Positions 12,001 to 24,772 of a stretch of 64,000 nucleotides of DNA are shown piece by piece (position 1 is the first letter of the stretch; each line of letters opens with the position of its first letter). The notes under the pieces are model-generated. The model ran no database searches and had not been told where the DNA came from. It saw nothing but the letters and a program-made list of their open reading frames with translations. Source of the stretch: Erythrocercus mccallii (lineage: Eukaryota > Chordata > Aves > Passeriformes > Dicruridae); assembly GCA_013397435.1 (NCBI GenBank), contig VZRG01000200.1, positions 535,179 through 599,178 of the forward strand. Direction: 5' to 3'. The position numbers and the translations under genes were made by a program.

Positions 12001-15000
12001 GGGAGAGTATTAGGAAGATATTTTACACAAAACATCTCTTTCTCAGCTTCCTTTACCTTCGTGGAATACATCAGAAATTTTTTTAGCCCAGAATCACTTT
12101 TTCTCCAGATGTCTGCATTTTGGAACATGCTTATATAGAAAGCTTTATCTTAAACTGTTGCAAATTAGAAATTTAAAAATTCGCCTGTGCTGGACTTGTC
12201 CTGAACTTCAGTCACAGTTCTTCTTTTCTCCTTCTGTCTTTTTGTATCTGAATTTGCAACAGCCTTTGCCTCTGCTGAATAGATGAAACTTAGCCTTATG
12301 GTGCTCAGAGCAATATAAACTGCATCTCCTGGGACCCACAAAATACTGTTTAATCCCTGCTATTTCTGAAGAATGCATTGCACAACACACCTGCTCAAGA
12401 AAGCTGTGCCAAAACCTGGTGTGTTGCGTATTTAAGGAGTTTCATAATGTATAGCTATAGCAACAGTAAGAGAAACAGTTGTGTACAGATACAGTACGAG
12501 CCTTAGCCAAGCAGATGATATCTGGCTCAGGGTGTGTCAAAAGGCTGCAAAATCTCATGCAGTGCTAAGTCTTGGTGTGCACTGTTTCTTCTGTGAGTGG
12601 TAAGCGAACCTGGAGTAGCAGGCCCTGTGCTAACACCTCGGTAGGCTGTGTAGGTTGGACTATTGTTTTATAAGAAGCATACTTGTCTGGCAATGGCTTA
12701 ACACCCATGGAGAGTGCAGGGTGCTTTGTTCTACTGGTTAGCACATTAGGTAGTTGCAATGCTTTCCCTAAGCCAGCTGCTCTGCTTCGTGTGGAGCTTA
12801 GTCTGTGCAGAGCTGCTGAGAGCAATAGTGCTGGTTTAAGATGGCTATTTCTTAGTGATAGTTTTGCTACCAGTTCTGTTTGGACCAGGAATTCACTTGT
12901 AATATGTCTGTTTTGAGGGTCATATCTTCAATTTAAATGCACAGTCAAATCATATTTAGAATTGTTAGATCCACAAAGCATGATGCTCTGAAAATTCAGG
13001 TGCTTCAGTGTGAATTTCAGTGCAATAAACCGAGGAATTAGCTGTGTTAGTCTGGCTTTGAATGTGAGTTTAAATGCTAAATAAGACCTGGACTGTCTGA
13101 TCACATAAACTGCAGTAGAGCTGAGATGTCCTGTTCCTTGCAGAGGCAGCAACAGTGTAATGGGTGGGTTTGGAAGACTGTGAGTCCATTTTTGTGTACA
13201 TTTGGGAATAGCAGATTATTTTGTGTTTCCTCTTGCTACTTGCAATGTAAAACCAGCTTAAAAGTATGTTCCACTGATGTTTATTTAGAAAAAACTTACT
13301 CAGATATGATTTTGGCCTATGATTTCTCCTATTTCCCCCTTACCTTTGCTTCTGTGTTTATCTTAACTGGAAGAATTTTCAGTTGGCCTCTGTGCTGGTG
13401 GTTGCCTTCAGTATGGGAGCTTCTGAAATATGGCCTTCTTCCTCTAGGATGAATCATATCATGTTTTATCCTCTTCAATGGAAGAGGATAAAACATGGTA
13501 TGGTTCATCCTGGAGAAAGAAGAGCCTAAAGCAGAAGGTATAAGCAGTAATGCAGAAGAGCAAATGGGGTCTCCTGTAGAGGAAGGTGGTAGATCAAGCT
13601 TGGGAGTAAGTTGGGCTTATTGCCAAAACAATTTGTCCTTGTTCTGCAAATCTTGGAAATTGCTGACCTCATTATCTAAGACACAGAGTGTCTCCTGGTA
13701 GTGTTCAGGGGAGTCCTAACGTAACTGTAATTATCCTAATGGCACTGCTGCCATGATGGTACATAAACTATAAACAGGAAAGACTGAAACCCTCTGACAC
13801 AGATGAGATGCAAATGAAGGGTTGGTGCCTCTACTACAGGAATACCAATAAGAAATGGAAACTGGCTGAGGAAATCATTCAAGGTTTGTCTCCAGAAACT
13901 GCCTTCAAAATGTTTGCTCAGGGAGGAAATCTATGAAACGGGAAGAAGGGGTGTTCTCTCCCCATGTGGTTTTATGAACCTCAGGCCCTGGAACCAAGGC
14001 TCCATCTGAGCAAAATTTGTGTTGTCTTGTGCAAGGTATTGTCTGGGAAGCTCTAGTACTCCATATTTTTTGGAAGAGGTGCACTGCATATCAGTGCCAA
14101 GGGCATTTCAATGTTAGTTTCTAACGCTGTTAAATTAAAAAGTGAGTCTTCTTGAAATACGGGGAACAGCTTGTCTCTTCATCTGAAGCTTTTTATTTAT
14201 CAGAGAGACCATCACTGCCTCTGGATATAGGTCAACTATAGGTTTCTAAAATATGTTTGATATATAAGGAAAATCTTGAATATGGAAGAAAAGAGATTTT
14301 TAAAACAAAAGCCATCTATGAATATTTAGTTGGACCTACCCAATGTATGCATTTTTCCCAGTAATGCCTGGATCAAGTTCCTCATATTTGATTGAGCTAC
14401 ACATAAAGAGAATCATCCAGTTTTGATTTAAATTTAGTCATCATGTGTGGGGTAAGTGTGTTGTGGAGGCTGAGAAAAGTCAGGGGTCACCATGTGAAAG
14501 GAAGGTGTAGGAGGGAAGACACATAGTTTAGCTTTAACACAGGTTTCAAGATCAGAAATAGAATTTATTGACATTTATGGTACTGTGGCACTGCAAAAAG
14601 TCAAGAGAGAAGAGATTTGTTAAAAGTGATAGAAGTTCCCAGATAAGCTGTAGACCTTGGTCCGAAAAAGATCTGTAGTCTAAATCGAGTGCATGAACAC
14701 CAACACAAACACCAACACGTACGAAAAAATAGAAGTAAAGGAACAGGAGTTTAACAATAATTAAACCTAAGAAAAAATGTGATACATTTGATTTTCACAG
14801 GGAGCAGAGAGGGGAAAATGGGCTGATGTTTTGTGGATATTCCTTTGTCTATTTAGTTGTTCATCAAGCACTGGTGCACCTGAGGTGGCACTTTACCTGT
14901 GAATTATCCTACTAATATCAATTAGACTGTTCCTGAGAGGAATGTGTGCAAGTGTTGGAGAAGATCAAAGCTTTTGGCTTTTTAAATGCATATGTTAACT

Positions 15001-18000
15001 ACTAAATGGATAGCAGAAAATCTGGAGCTGTCTAAGCACAAGACCTACTAGTGAAGTACCAGTAGCTGCAGATCAGGAAGATGTCTCTTAATCTTTTTGG
15101 CACATCTTTTCCAACAGCAAAGACGTGGCTTTGAACTTTCAGCATTTTACTGTGGGGTTTTTTTTGACTGGCTGAGTTTTGACTAGCTCCCCTCAGTAAT
15201 CTGGAGTGGTGAGGGACAGGAGACAGGGTGTAAGGGATGAGGATTTTACTTGTGCTGAACTCTACACAGCTAGCAATAAAAACCCCAAGATGCTCTGTTG
15301 TTAGAATGTTTTGCGTTAAATCCCATCTTGACACAGATAGACCACATAATGGTGATGACTACATATATCAGAAGGAAGGAAGTGGACCTCAAGTGATCAT
15401 GACCAGAACTGGAATCAAGATATCAAATAGTTATTCCTGTCACTAGAGGCTGAAATGGATTGGCATGGATTCACCTGTACAGTTCTTCTTTCAGTGTTGG
15501 AGATGAAAAGGGTTTTTAATAGCTGTTAAGATCTAATCTTATTTAGGAAAGCATCAAATTGCTTTACAATATCTTTGTTTCTTTGCCATGGAGACCATAG
15601 TATCTTCTGTTGCAGTTATTAATATAGACCTCCTAGTACATGGGTATATTGAATGAAAATTAAGCTGCCCTGCTCACTGCTTCTTACAGACTGTCCCTGG
15701 TGCCATGTGAAACCATTAATTAACTTTCTGACTCCCAGGTTATTCCCCCCAGAGATGAAGGATGTTTTGCTTGGGACGATTGAAGAGCATTTAGCTGCAT
15801 CTGTAATAATGTAATGCAACTATTCATTTAATTTGATTCAGAGCCACATAAGGTTAAACAATGTCCTGTGTGGAACAAGAAGCGTCTTAAAGTATTAATT
15901 CAGAGGGTGGGACGCATTTCTGATCTATGCCACAGCTAGTGGACTTTTTGATGCTCTCTGTACCTTGGGTAAACTGATGCCTTCCACAATACGGACACTT
16001 GATGGGGAATAAGCTCAATTTCTCTGAACATTGAGAGTGTTGGTATACATGCTTGTGTTCATAAATGGAAGATGTATTCTACAACAACAGAATCTTTTTT
16101 TTTGCTTTTTAATTAGCTTTTCTTTCCTCTGACTTGCAGCAGTTTCTGTGATCTCGGGTGAGCTGGCTGTTGCTACTTTCATTTCACACAACAAATTTCT
16201 CACTAACTTACCTAATATGTACAAAGGTACATATGTACAAGAGTCAAAGAGCAGGGGATACATTACCATTTAAAATCTTATTTCCTCTCTCCTCTTTTTA
16301 CTGTAAGCAAGTTGTTGCACAAGGCATTCCATGCTCCACATATCTGTTCATGTTGTCAGCTGTTTCTGTATCAGGTCTGAGGAGGAGGAAATATGTGGTG
16401 TGTTATCAACAGTCAGATATTTCCCATTCCCAGTTTTAGCGTACGTGAGGAAGCGGTGTCTGATGAACAGAGCTGATTATACATTTTCTGATGCAACACT
16501 TCTCTGTTTAAAAACGTTGATTGGATTCTGTATTGCTGGGTTGGCTGGTTCTCCTACTTCATGGAAACCTGCTTGGAAAGCTGTCATGCTTTCGTACACC
16601 TTGCTGACCCACCTGGCCTGTTCCTCTGGCTACCCATCATTCTGTGATGACAGGACACTGCTGGCTTCTTCCACTTACCGGGGGCTACCCCCTAGGCTGG
16701 TCAGCAGGTGAATGAGATGCCCATTAGATGTTTTAGGCTGTTGGTCAATTCCTTTGCTTCCAGCTTCCTAGATCTCTTAGCAGTGAAGCTCCCAGCATGC
16801 CCAGGGGGCTGCAGAACCAAAACAGCTGTGTAGGCAAGGTCCTGGCATGTCAGCTCAGGCATCAACCCAGAAATGTTTCAAAATCTTTCTTATATATGGG
16901 AGTGAAATCCTTTTAGAGAGGTGTGCCAACATGATTTCCTCTGTGGGATTGAACATTTCAGTTCCCAGCAGTGGTGCAGGACGTTTTACCTTTTTGTGGT
17001 TCACAATTTGCTTGCTAGTACTTGGCTGACAAATGCATTCAGTATGTGTGTAATTACACAGTAAGGAAGACCAACAATTAGTAGATTTGAATCATACAAA
17101 GCAAGGGTCTCTGCCACTTTGCAATGTGTCTATTGCGTGGGGAAGGATTGCAGACTACAAATTGTGTGTGTTGTGGGGAAGGTACCAGGAGTGGTTTGTT
17201 CTCTGCTGTGTTGGCAGGCTGTGGGTGATCTTCCTGGAACTGTTTATGGGAGAGGTGATCATCTGAAATCTAGTCTTCCATCAGATCTCTGCCCCTGGAA
17301 GCTAGAGTCTTTGAGTGAGTGCATTTCCCCCAGCTCAGACTCTTCCTGGCTAGGTCCAGGAGATCTAATTTTGGGCCTTTGGCAATTCTCTGGAATTCTC
17401 TGACAACTAAGGCAGTGTAGGTAGCCTAATTTAATGTTCTGCTTGGAACAGACTCAATGCTTTTCATGATCTACACAAATTTTTTTTTCTCTTGTTGGCC
17501 ATATCATGTCGTACCTGCCACATAGACCATGAATGTGGGAGGCCTACAGTTAAAAACACCCTAGTTCTTTGAGATGCTGAAGGCTATATATTTCTCTTGG
17601 CTTTGGTATGATTTTCTGTTCTAGGTTATCTGGTTTCAAGAAGCACTTTGTAAAAATCTTTGGAGCTTCAGAATTCCCAAGGTATTATATAAGTTAAGAG
17701 GTTAAAAAGGATCTGTGCCTGTAAAAATATTTTTTCTACTAGACCAAAAGCATTTAAAATTGCAGTGTTATGCAAGTGTCATGTTTTATGTGCTGCTGAA
17801 AGAGAGGAATTAACCCTGACCTAATATGCATATACAGAGACATTCAGAGATAATATCTGGGCTCTGTGGATGACTCTGCCTTGGCACAGGTTAGAGCAGC
17901 TTTCCTGAGACCAGCTGAGATGCTCACTGTGTTTCAAGTGCCAGGCTCTCTGCTCTCACTTGTCTGCCTTCTCTGCTGGCTTAAGGGGAGCAGGTGGCAG

Positions 18001-19356
18001 AAAGCTGCACTGGAATTAAGCTGAGAGTGCTTTCAGCAAGGCAATTTCCCAGTTGCTCTATTAGAAAAACTTTGACTTCTTTTTGTCACTGAAAGGGTAC
18101 AAGTCAAGTTAAAGAGACACACACCTAAGCAAGAAATTTTTCTCATTGGAAATATTTTCTACAAGGATAAGCATCAATGCAGGAGCTTTTGTATTCCAAT
18201 CCTCTATAGAATGAACCCCTGAAGTTCTCTTCCGCTGTCAGAAGTTATAATCCACCAGAAGTGAGTCACAGGGCTCTTAATTGCTGTAAATTGGCTTGCA
18301 AAGCTCATAATAACTCTACTGACTAAGTCAAACTCTGGTTTTTCTATTTTAAATTGTTCATATAGCTTGATTGATGTCTAGAATTTTTGTATTTAAAAAA
18401 AGGACGTAAATGAAGAAAGGAAAAAAAATAAATTTTCAAATTTGACAATCTTTCAATAACATTAGAAGAGACCTATAAAGAGGTGAAAAACCCCGTGGCC
18501 TTCTGGTAGTAGGATCAGTGGATGGTAATGATCCACCTGCAGGAATGTGCACTGAATTGTCTGATGTGTTTTCCACCTTCTATACTCATTTCCCTTGGAG
18601 TGCTGATGCTTTAGACAGCTCTTAGGGACAATGCTGCTTGTCCACGGTCAGATTCTCACTACTGAGCTCAAGCTGAGGTAATGGCTGCATGCCACTACAG
18701 AAGGGCAGCCCTGGAAATTCCTCAGGAAAAGGGGAAGAGTAGTTTTCTGTTGCTTCAGCCCCTCAAATGAGTGTAACAATTTTACATTATGCCAGAGGAT
18801 TCCAGAGCCAGTCCTGTGAAGTAGGAGCTTTCTAAGCTTGGGAGTTGGACTGGAGCAAAACCTCCTATTTTACCAACAACTAGCTCTTAGATTTCCTGCT
18901 GCAACATGAAACTTTGCCATTAGGTATTTTTAAGACTTGAGCACTTCCAGATACTTACCAAGGATTCTGTGTTAGTATCCACTTGTTCTTAGTGATCAGT
19001 GTGCCTGCTGTAAAGGAGCACTTTGCAGGTGTTTCCAGAGGTACTGGTGATATACTTGAATGCATTCAGTTCTCCCTGAATTAGCTGATTCCCTATTTCT
19101 TTGCCTTTTGTCTGTTGGGGAAGATGAATCAGGAAAGCCTTATAAATATGATTGTTTGGGAAAAGATTCTGAAAATATGAAACCTATAAGCAAAGTAGAA
19201 ATGAAAGCCAGTTTCAATATTTAAGATGCCAAGCCAGTTAGTTACTGAACAACTGGAGAAGACAATGGTTTAGCCAGCTGAAGGAGAATCTCTCTTGATT
19301 GAACAATACCCTTAGCAAATAAGAGGATGCCAAAAGTCCAAAGGTCGGAAGGACTC
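9028..19356. other. Intergenic DNA, no supported gene
   Basis: No exon set or homologous protein recognised. Open frames such as 9571-9945 and 16331-16711 lack motifs and look like chance. The only strong structure is the hairpin at 13421-13537. Confidence 0.55.
13421..13537. repeat. Long inverted repeat (hairpin), 4-nt loop
   Basis: The inner arms 13447-13476 and 13481-13510 are reverse complements at 28 of 30 positions around the loop AATG. Both mismatches become G-U pairs in a plus-strand RNA. Similarity continues outward, with further mismatches and small gaps, to about 13421 and 13537. It is not a recognised transposon end. Confidence 0.9.
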
Positions 19357-19362
19357 TGCCAA

Positions 19363-19706
19363 TGTGGCAGGGAAGAAAAAGGGTTTAGAAAGTAGCTTTT
19401 AGGGTTTAAAATGTAACACGGTATGGAAATGTAGTAGTTCTTATAGGCTGTATGTAAATTCTATAGGATTTGTGTCTTGTACTGGTTGGTTAGTGTAAAC
19501 CAGAATTTTCAGTACAAAAAGAAATATAATGTAATGTAACAGGAACTTAGCTCTCTCTAGCTCTCTCTCATCGGGCACGCTTTGAGCTGGGGCTGGCAGC
19601 TCAAGCAGAGCTCCTGTACCCATGACCTGGACAATAAACCACATGTTTCAAGAGCTGCCCTGGTATCCAGAGATCTCTCTCGCCACTGTCACTGCCGTCT
19701 TTCACA
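19363..19706 (+). mobile_element. Solo LTR of an endogenous retrovirus (ERVK-like)
   Basis: A segment of about 344 bp starting TGTGGCAGGG and ending CTTTCACA, with AATAAA at 19633-19638 and a CT-rich (ctctct) stretch before a GC-richer R/U5-like end. The flanks TGCCAA (19357-19362) and TGCCTC (19707-19712) look like a 6-bp target-site duplication with two changes. No retroviral genes are adjacent. Family assignment is from general resemblance to songbird ERVK LTRs. Confidence 0.65.
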
Positions 19707-22136
19707 TGCCTCTGTGCTCAGTTCAGTGGGTTTTTTACATTTAGACTTCACTAAAATCTTCCAGATTACCTAAGCCTGGACATAGGTTGGCTGATGCTAG
19801 CTTTTTTAAAGAGGCCTACCCACTGGCAATACCAGCCTACAGAATAGCACAGTGAGAATGCCTGCTACTGTTTTAGTCTTGCTATTTTTGGAGGGCTACT
19901 TAGACAGTAAGTTATTGGCAGGAATGCATTAATTGAACCCTTAATGACTTCCATATTTGAAATAAGTTATTGTATACCTTTTATTTCTTTCTCAGACGTC
20001 TAAGGCTGCTCAGGTAAAGGTTGGACCTTGAAAAAACCCACATACAGGGTTGAAAGAGGATTGGACAGAAACAGAAAGGAAATGCTGCTGTATGTGTCAT
20101 ACAATCACTGCAACCTTTGTTTTTTAATTACTCTCGCCCAGTTTAATAACTTCCAGTAGCAAACATGTCCTTAGTAGATCCTGCCCCAAAGAACTTGTAG
20201 TCATAGAGAGTGAAAAACAATAATAGAAAGCAAGAGTTACTCTCTTGATTCTAAAAAAGTGATCCTTAAATAAATACAAGAGGTAGGTGGCAACTAAAAA
20301 AGAAACCCTTCTCTTGATAATTTGAAGCTGAATACCATAACCATAAGTCAAGTGTTCCTGTCAGCCAAGTGGTGAAGTGTAATACTTACCTAACTCTTCT
20401 GAGGTCTTTGCACAAGCAATTTTATACTGACATCAGTGTCAGACTATTTGAATAAGATCTGAGATAAAGGTTTGAGAAACTGGCTTGAGTGGGATGACAT
20501 TGAAATATCTTACTCAATTATTATTTCAATTAGATGCTCAGCAATCACTTGGTTTAAAATAAAAGGACAATTTCTAAACATAAACACAGTAGGTTTCAAT
20601 GTGTGGCTTTACATTGACGTGTCTTGGAAAGGTAACACTGCAGTCCTCAGATACCCCAGGTAAGTAATAAGCAGCTTCCTCCCATCGTGAGGCTGCAAAG
20701 ATCACTATCTTGCCATATTTACAACCACACCTGCAAAGCACCTAAGGAAATTAGTAGCTCTCTTACTCTGGCCAGGAAAAAGAGCCAGTGATACTGGATT
20801 TACTGTATGATGTCTTTGTTTAAGATAACAGTGGTTCAGGAGATAGGTAAGAGGATATAACACCTTTTACTTTTCTGAAATAGGGATAGATCTTGATAGC
20901 CAGAACGACAGTTCATTTATAAATGCTGTCACCTGATTGCTGCTCAGATAGACAACCTGGTATTTTGTTCTAATTAACAGCAGGTACTGAAAATGGTTGT
21001 TTGGAAAGTATTCAAAGATCTAAAATAATTTCAGATTGTTTGTGTTGTTTGCTCAGAATGGAGCAAAGGGGAAACAATGACAAAGTAGAAAGCTTTTATT
21101 TCGAAATTAAATGCTACATGTCCTAAATGTGGCATTTCTGAAGCTTGCTTTATAGCTCCTAGTTTCACATGGTAATTTTGATTTGAAATATTAAGATAGA
21201 TTAAAATAAAGTTTTTGTTGTTGTTTGGATTATTTTTTTTAACAATGGTTAAAGAAAACAAATATAAAAAAAATATTTTGGGGATGACCAAAGGAAAAAA
21301 ACCTACTTTTTTTTCTCAATTTCTAAGAACATTAAAAAAATTGGTTTGAATTTGACCATACATATTTATTTTCTTAGATAACTATAATTTTCCTAGCCTA
21401 GTCACTGGGCTGAACAAGCTACAAACTGACTTATGAGGCAAAAAGAGGGTGACTGTTATCTCCCATTGTCTCTGCCTGGCAAAACAATACATCTCAAAAT
21501 GCAGTCTTCCACCTCCACCCACTCAGTGGTATGGCTGCATCTAGCCCTAAAAAGACCCATCACTTATCTCAATTTAAAAGCTTTCATGAAATGAATGGAA
21601 AACTTTTCTCAAACAAAATTATGGGAGGTTTATGTTTATATTTATAGGAAAATGCTTTGGTAACTGCCATCCTTCCTCATGAAGCTGTTGGGACCAAGGT
21701 GGAAGGACTATGAAGACAGTGCCTCAGTGAGGGCAGTTTTTGTCCACCAAAGCTGAGTTTGAAATAGTGCTGTTGCTGGGGCAAATAATGATCTCCACAA
21801 AATGAGACTTCTGTATCTTTTGTAGGTTCTGTCCCTGTTAGCTTTTATGCCACCAGTAGGATAGTCCAGTTCACAATCATTTGGAGTTGCTGCCACTCTA
21901 CTGCTTGGGTTTTGGCAGCTCAGTAGCTTCCTGCAAATTGCATGTAGCTGAATACTATATTAATTGACTTTTATTTCTTTCTTGCTGGGCTTGCAGCATG
22001 GGCTTGCATTCCTTCCATTCTGATTTTGTTTTGCATAGTTTCTTGTATGCATTACCTAAATGCCAACAGGTAGTGTATGAAGTAATTTAACCTCAGTGTA
22101 GTTTGATATGCCTTTTTATCTCTTTCGTGCACACCT

Positions 22137-22150
22137 CCCCCCCCCCCCCC
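22137..22150. repeat. C14 homopolymer
   Basis: Fourteen consecutive C, followed by TCCCC; prone to length variation and sequencing error. Confidence 0.95.
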
Positions 22151-24342
22151 TCCCCAGTTTTTTTGCAAGTATTTTCTTAATAGTAGTTTGGAAAATAAGT
22201 AAGATTCAGTCACAGATGTGGACTGTCCTAATTAACAAGTAAAATCTTTCTAGAATATCTCTTCTCTTTGTCTCCTGAATAGTCTTTTACAATCTGATGC
22301 TGCAGGTACAGTATCCTATTTCCTGAGTCTAACTCCACTAGAATAAGCCTGGCATGTCTATGTCCTTCCTCTAAAAAGGGGAGGGGGAGGACTTTCTGTA
22401 CCACCTTGGAGTATTGCCTGGTTATGATCTAGTTCACTAACATACTCTGCTGTGCCCTCTTTAGTTTAGGTTTAACCTTTTAATTTTGTCCTTCCTTCCT
22501 TACGCAGTTGACTTTGTCTTACTTTCCCCATGCTATAAATTTTTATGTCTCCAGCAAGCCCTGATGTCCAGGAGGAAATGGATGTAGTAGTTGTCAGCAT
22601 GCTTGTTGACAAGAAACACAAAATATTTTATGTATTTTGGCCATGCTGATTTACTGGGGATCATTAAGTTCTTGGAAGGGTTATTGGAAAAATTAGTTCC
22701 ATAGCTCTCCAAATTAGCTTTTGCACCTTGATTTTGAAAAAATTCTGGGAGCATTTTTTTCTTCTTTCCTGTTCCATTAAGACATGAGTCTCCCTGCTGC
22801 AGCTGTTCTGTTTGTAATGTATTGCTCTGTTTCTAGGCAGACATACCACTCTGAGTGGAGTTCATTTTTCTCTGGCTGGTTTTCCACTTGCTATCTCTGT
22901 AGGAGGTAACTTTGTCAATGTACTACTTTGGTCTCTCAGTTCACTATAGCAGCAGAATGTCTGCTAACAAACCTGCAACAGCAATATAAAAGTGGAAAAA
23001 CCAAGAATTATTCCTCTTATTCATCTTATTCCTCTCTGAATAAGGGCTTTTTTCTTTATTGTCTGCTTTTTTCCTTATCTCTAGAAATGGGAAGTCACAG
23101 ACTCCTGTGTGTAGGGAAGGAGATGAGTTTGTGCACTGCAGTCTGAACTGGTCCTATAAAAATGCCCAAGTGAGGCTGTTAAAACTGTTACTGCAGGAGT
23201 CCTGCAGGCTTGCACAGTTAATTGCTCTGAACTCCACATTGCTTTCAAATGAGTTTTGGTTTATTTTTCCATGAGTTTTGTCGCTGCCCTTTGATTTGCT
23301 GCACGTAAACACAGTCCTTTATTCAAGATATCTTTCCTTTTAGTATTTCAATGATTTCAACCTAGTGCATCTAGTCCTCACCGGTGGTGAGCATGGTGGC
23401 TGCCTTTCCAGCCACAGCAGAGTCTGTGAAATGTCAATTTGAGTGATGGGTTGTCACTTGCAGAAGCTCAGGAGCATCTGCCTAAACTGATTTTAACTGG
23501 TGGCTGTTTTTTGTGGAAAATATTTTGCAAAGTGGATGATCCGCATTGTATACCTACGTTTAATGGAAAACCTGAAGCCAAAGATTTCAGCTAAACCTAT
23601 TTTCCTAAACAACTGTTGTTATTATATTTAATCTTTTCTTCTCTTGTCAAAAGCCAAATTTTCAAGTACTGTTTGATGAAAATTAACTCTCGACATTCTC
23701 CATCAGTTTAGGGTGTCCACTGGTTGTTTTGTGAGGCTTGATCCTATCTGATACTTCTCTGCTCCAGTGAGAACATACCTTACTGAAAACTTATGGTGGC
23801 CTCCAGGCCTTTTCCAAGTCTGGGTCTGTACACCGTGAAATTGCAATTGTGGATTAAGGTACAGACAGAGCAGATTGCCTGGAGCAATGTCCTGACAGGC
23901 ACCCTGTCAGCAGGGCACAGTAGACACAGGAGAAGGGGAGGAAGCCATGCCTCTGCTTCTTCAGGGGGTGCCTTAGGACCCAGCACTGTCAACAGCAAGT
24001 TGATGGGGGAACAAGATGGGAAGCTGGGAAATACCAAGTTTTCTTATTCATATAAGAAGCAAGTAGAGGGGAAAAGCCCAGAAGGCATTCACCTTTCCCT
24101 TTCTCTGCAAATATTTATCTCAATTTCTCCAGCATCTCTGCCTTGGCCAGGTGATCAGCCAATAGGTACTTCCAATTGAGGAGCCATGATTTACCAGTTG
24201 TCTGAAAGATTCCCAATCATGTATTGGGAATATATTGAATCCCTATTGTAGGAAAAGTTGAAAAGAGCACTTGGAAGTGGGTTGGTCTCCTATCAGAAAC
24301 TGTAATAGGTGAGATTTGGTTCTCCATTTCTTTTGGTGCTGC

Positions 24343-24368
24343 TTTTTTTTTTTTTTTTGTGTGTGTGT
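24343..24368. repeat. T16 followed by (GT)n
   Basis: Sixteen T then GTGTGTGTGT, about 270 bp upstream of the TATA-like box. Confidence 0.95.
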
Positions 24369-24634
24369 GCGTGGTATTTTGCTAAAAAACTTAAAAGCTA
24401 CTGAAAATTAATCTGCTGACTAGATACATGGAAGAGATGGGAGTGAAGGAAGACTTTCTGAACATGTCAGAATCAACCCAAAAACCTGGTGGGAGAATGT
24501 TGGGTCAATAGCAAATTGTGAGAAATAATAAGTGCCAGCCTTTCTGCTCACCTCTGACTTTGCAGATCTTTCCCTCTCAGCTGTAGGCAGGCTCTTCTCC
24601 ACACAGAGGAGGCAGAGGGTGGAGCTCGGCACTG

Positions 24635-24640
24635 TATAAA
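24635..24640 (+). promoter_or_regulatory. PLA2G4B: TATA-like box of PLA2G4B promoter
   Basis: TATAAA in actgtataaattat, about 117 nt upstream of the predicted start codon, predicting a transcription start near 24665. It lies just before a locally CpG-richer segment (about 24720-24930). Inferred from motif and position only. Confidence 0.45.
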
Positions 24641-24733
24641 TTATATGTGTCCTTCAGGTTATTTCAGCACAACAAGCTGCCAGCGTGTTTGTCAGCTGAC
24701 AGATCTGTTAACCAAATTGGGGTTTCGGTCGCA

Positions 24734-24744
24734 GCCGCCATCTT
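24734..24744 (-). promoter_or_regulatory. YY1 consensus just upstream of PLA2G4B start codon
   Basis: The minus strand reads AAGATGGCGGC, the full YY1 consensus, 8 nt before the ATG and inside the expected 5' UTR. YY1 elements at this place relative to the start site are known to position transcription initiation in many vertebrate promoters. Binding here is inferred. Confidence 0.5.
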
Positions 24745-24751
24745 TCGTGCC

Positions 24752-24772
24752 ATGGGGAGCCCACCAGCCAAG
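24752..24772 (+). CDS. PLA2G4B: PLA2G4B exon 1 (coding part)
   Basis: Encodes MGSPPAK, followed by the donor gtaaga. The start context gtgccATGG is good. It lies in the only CpG-richer stretch of the upstream region and joins in phase 0 to exon 2. Exon 2 itself begins with ATG, so translation could also start there, which would give a protein 7 residues shorter. Inferred from position, splice site and frame rather than homology. Confidence 0.6.

Larger units (their letters stand above)
19713..24600. other. Intergenic DNA upstream of PLA2G4B
   Basis: AT-rich, with a C14 run at 22137-22150 and a T/GT run at 24343-24368. No JMJD7-like or other exons recognised. Confidence 0.55.

Noticed and set aside
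16331..16711. 126-codon plus-strand frame
   Set aside because: No domain pattern, no splice partners, ordinary base composition; consistent with a chance frame.
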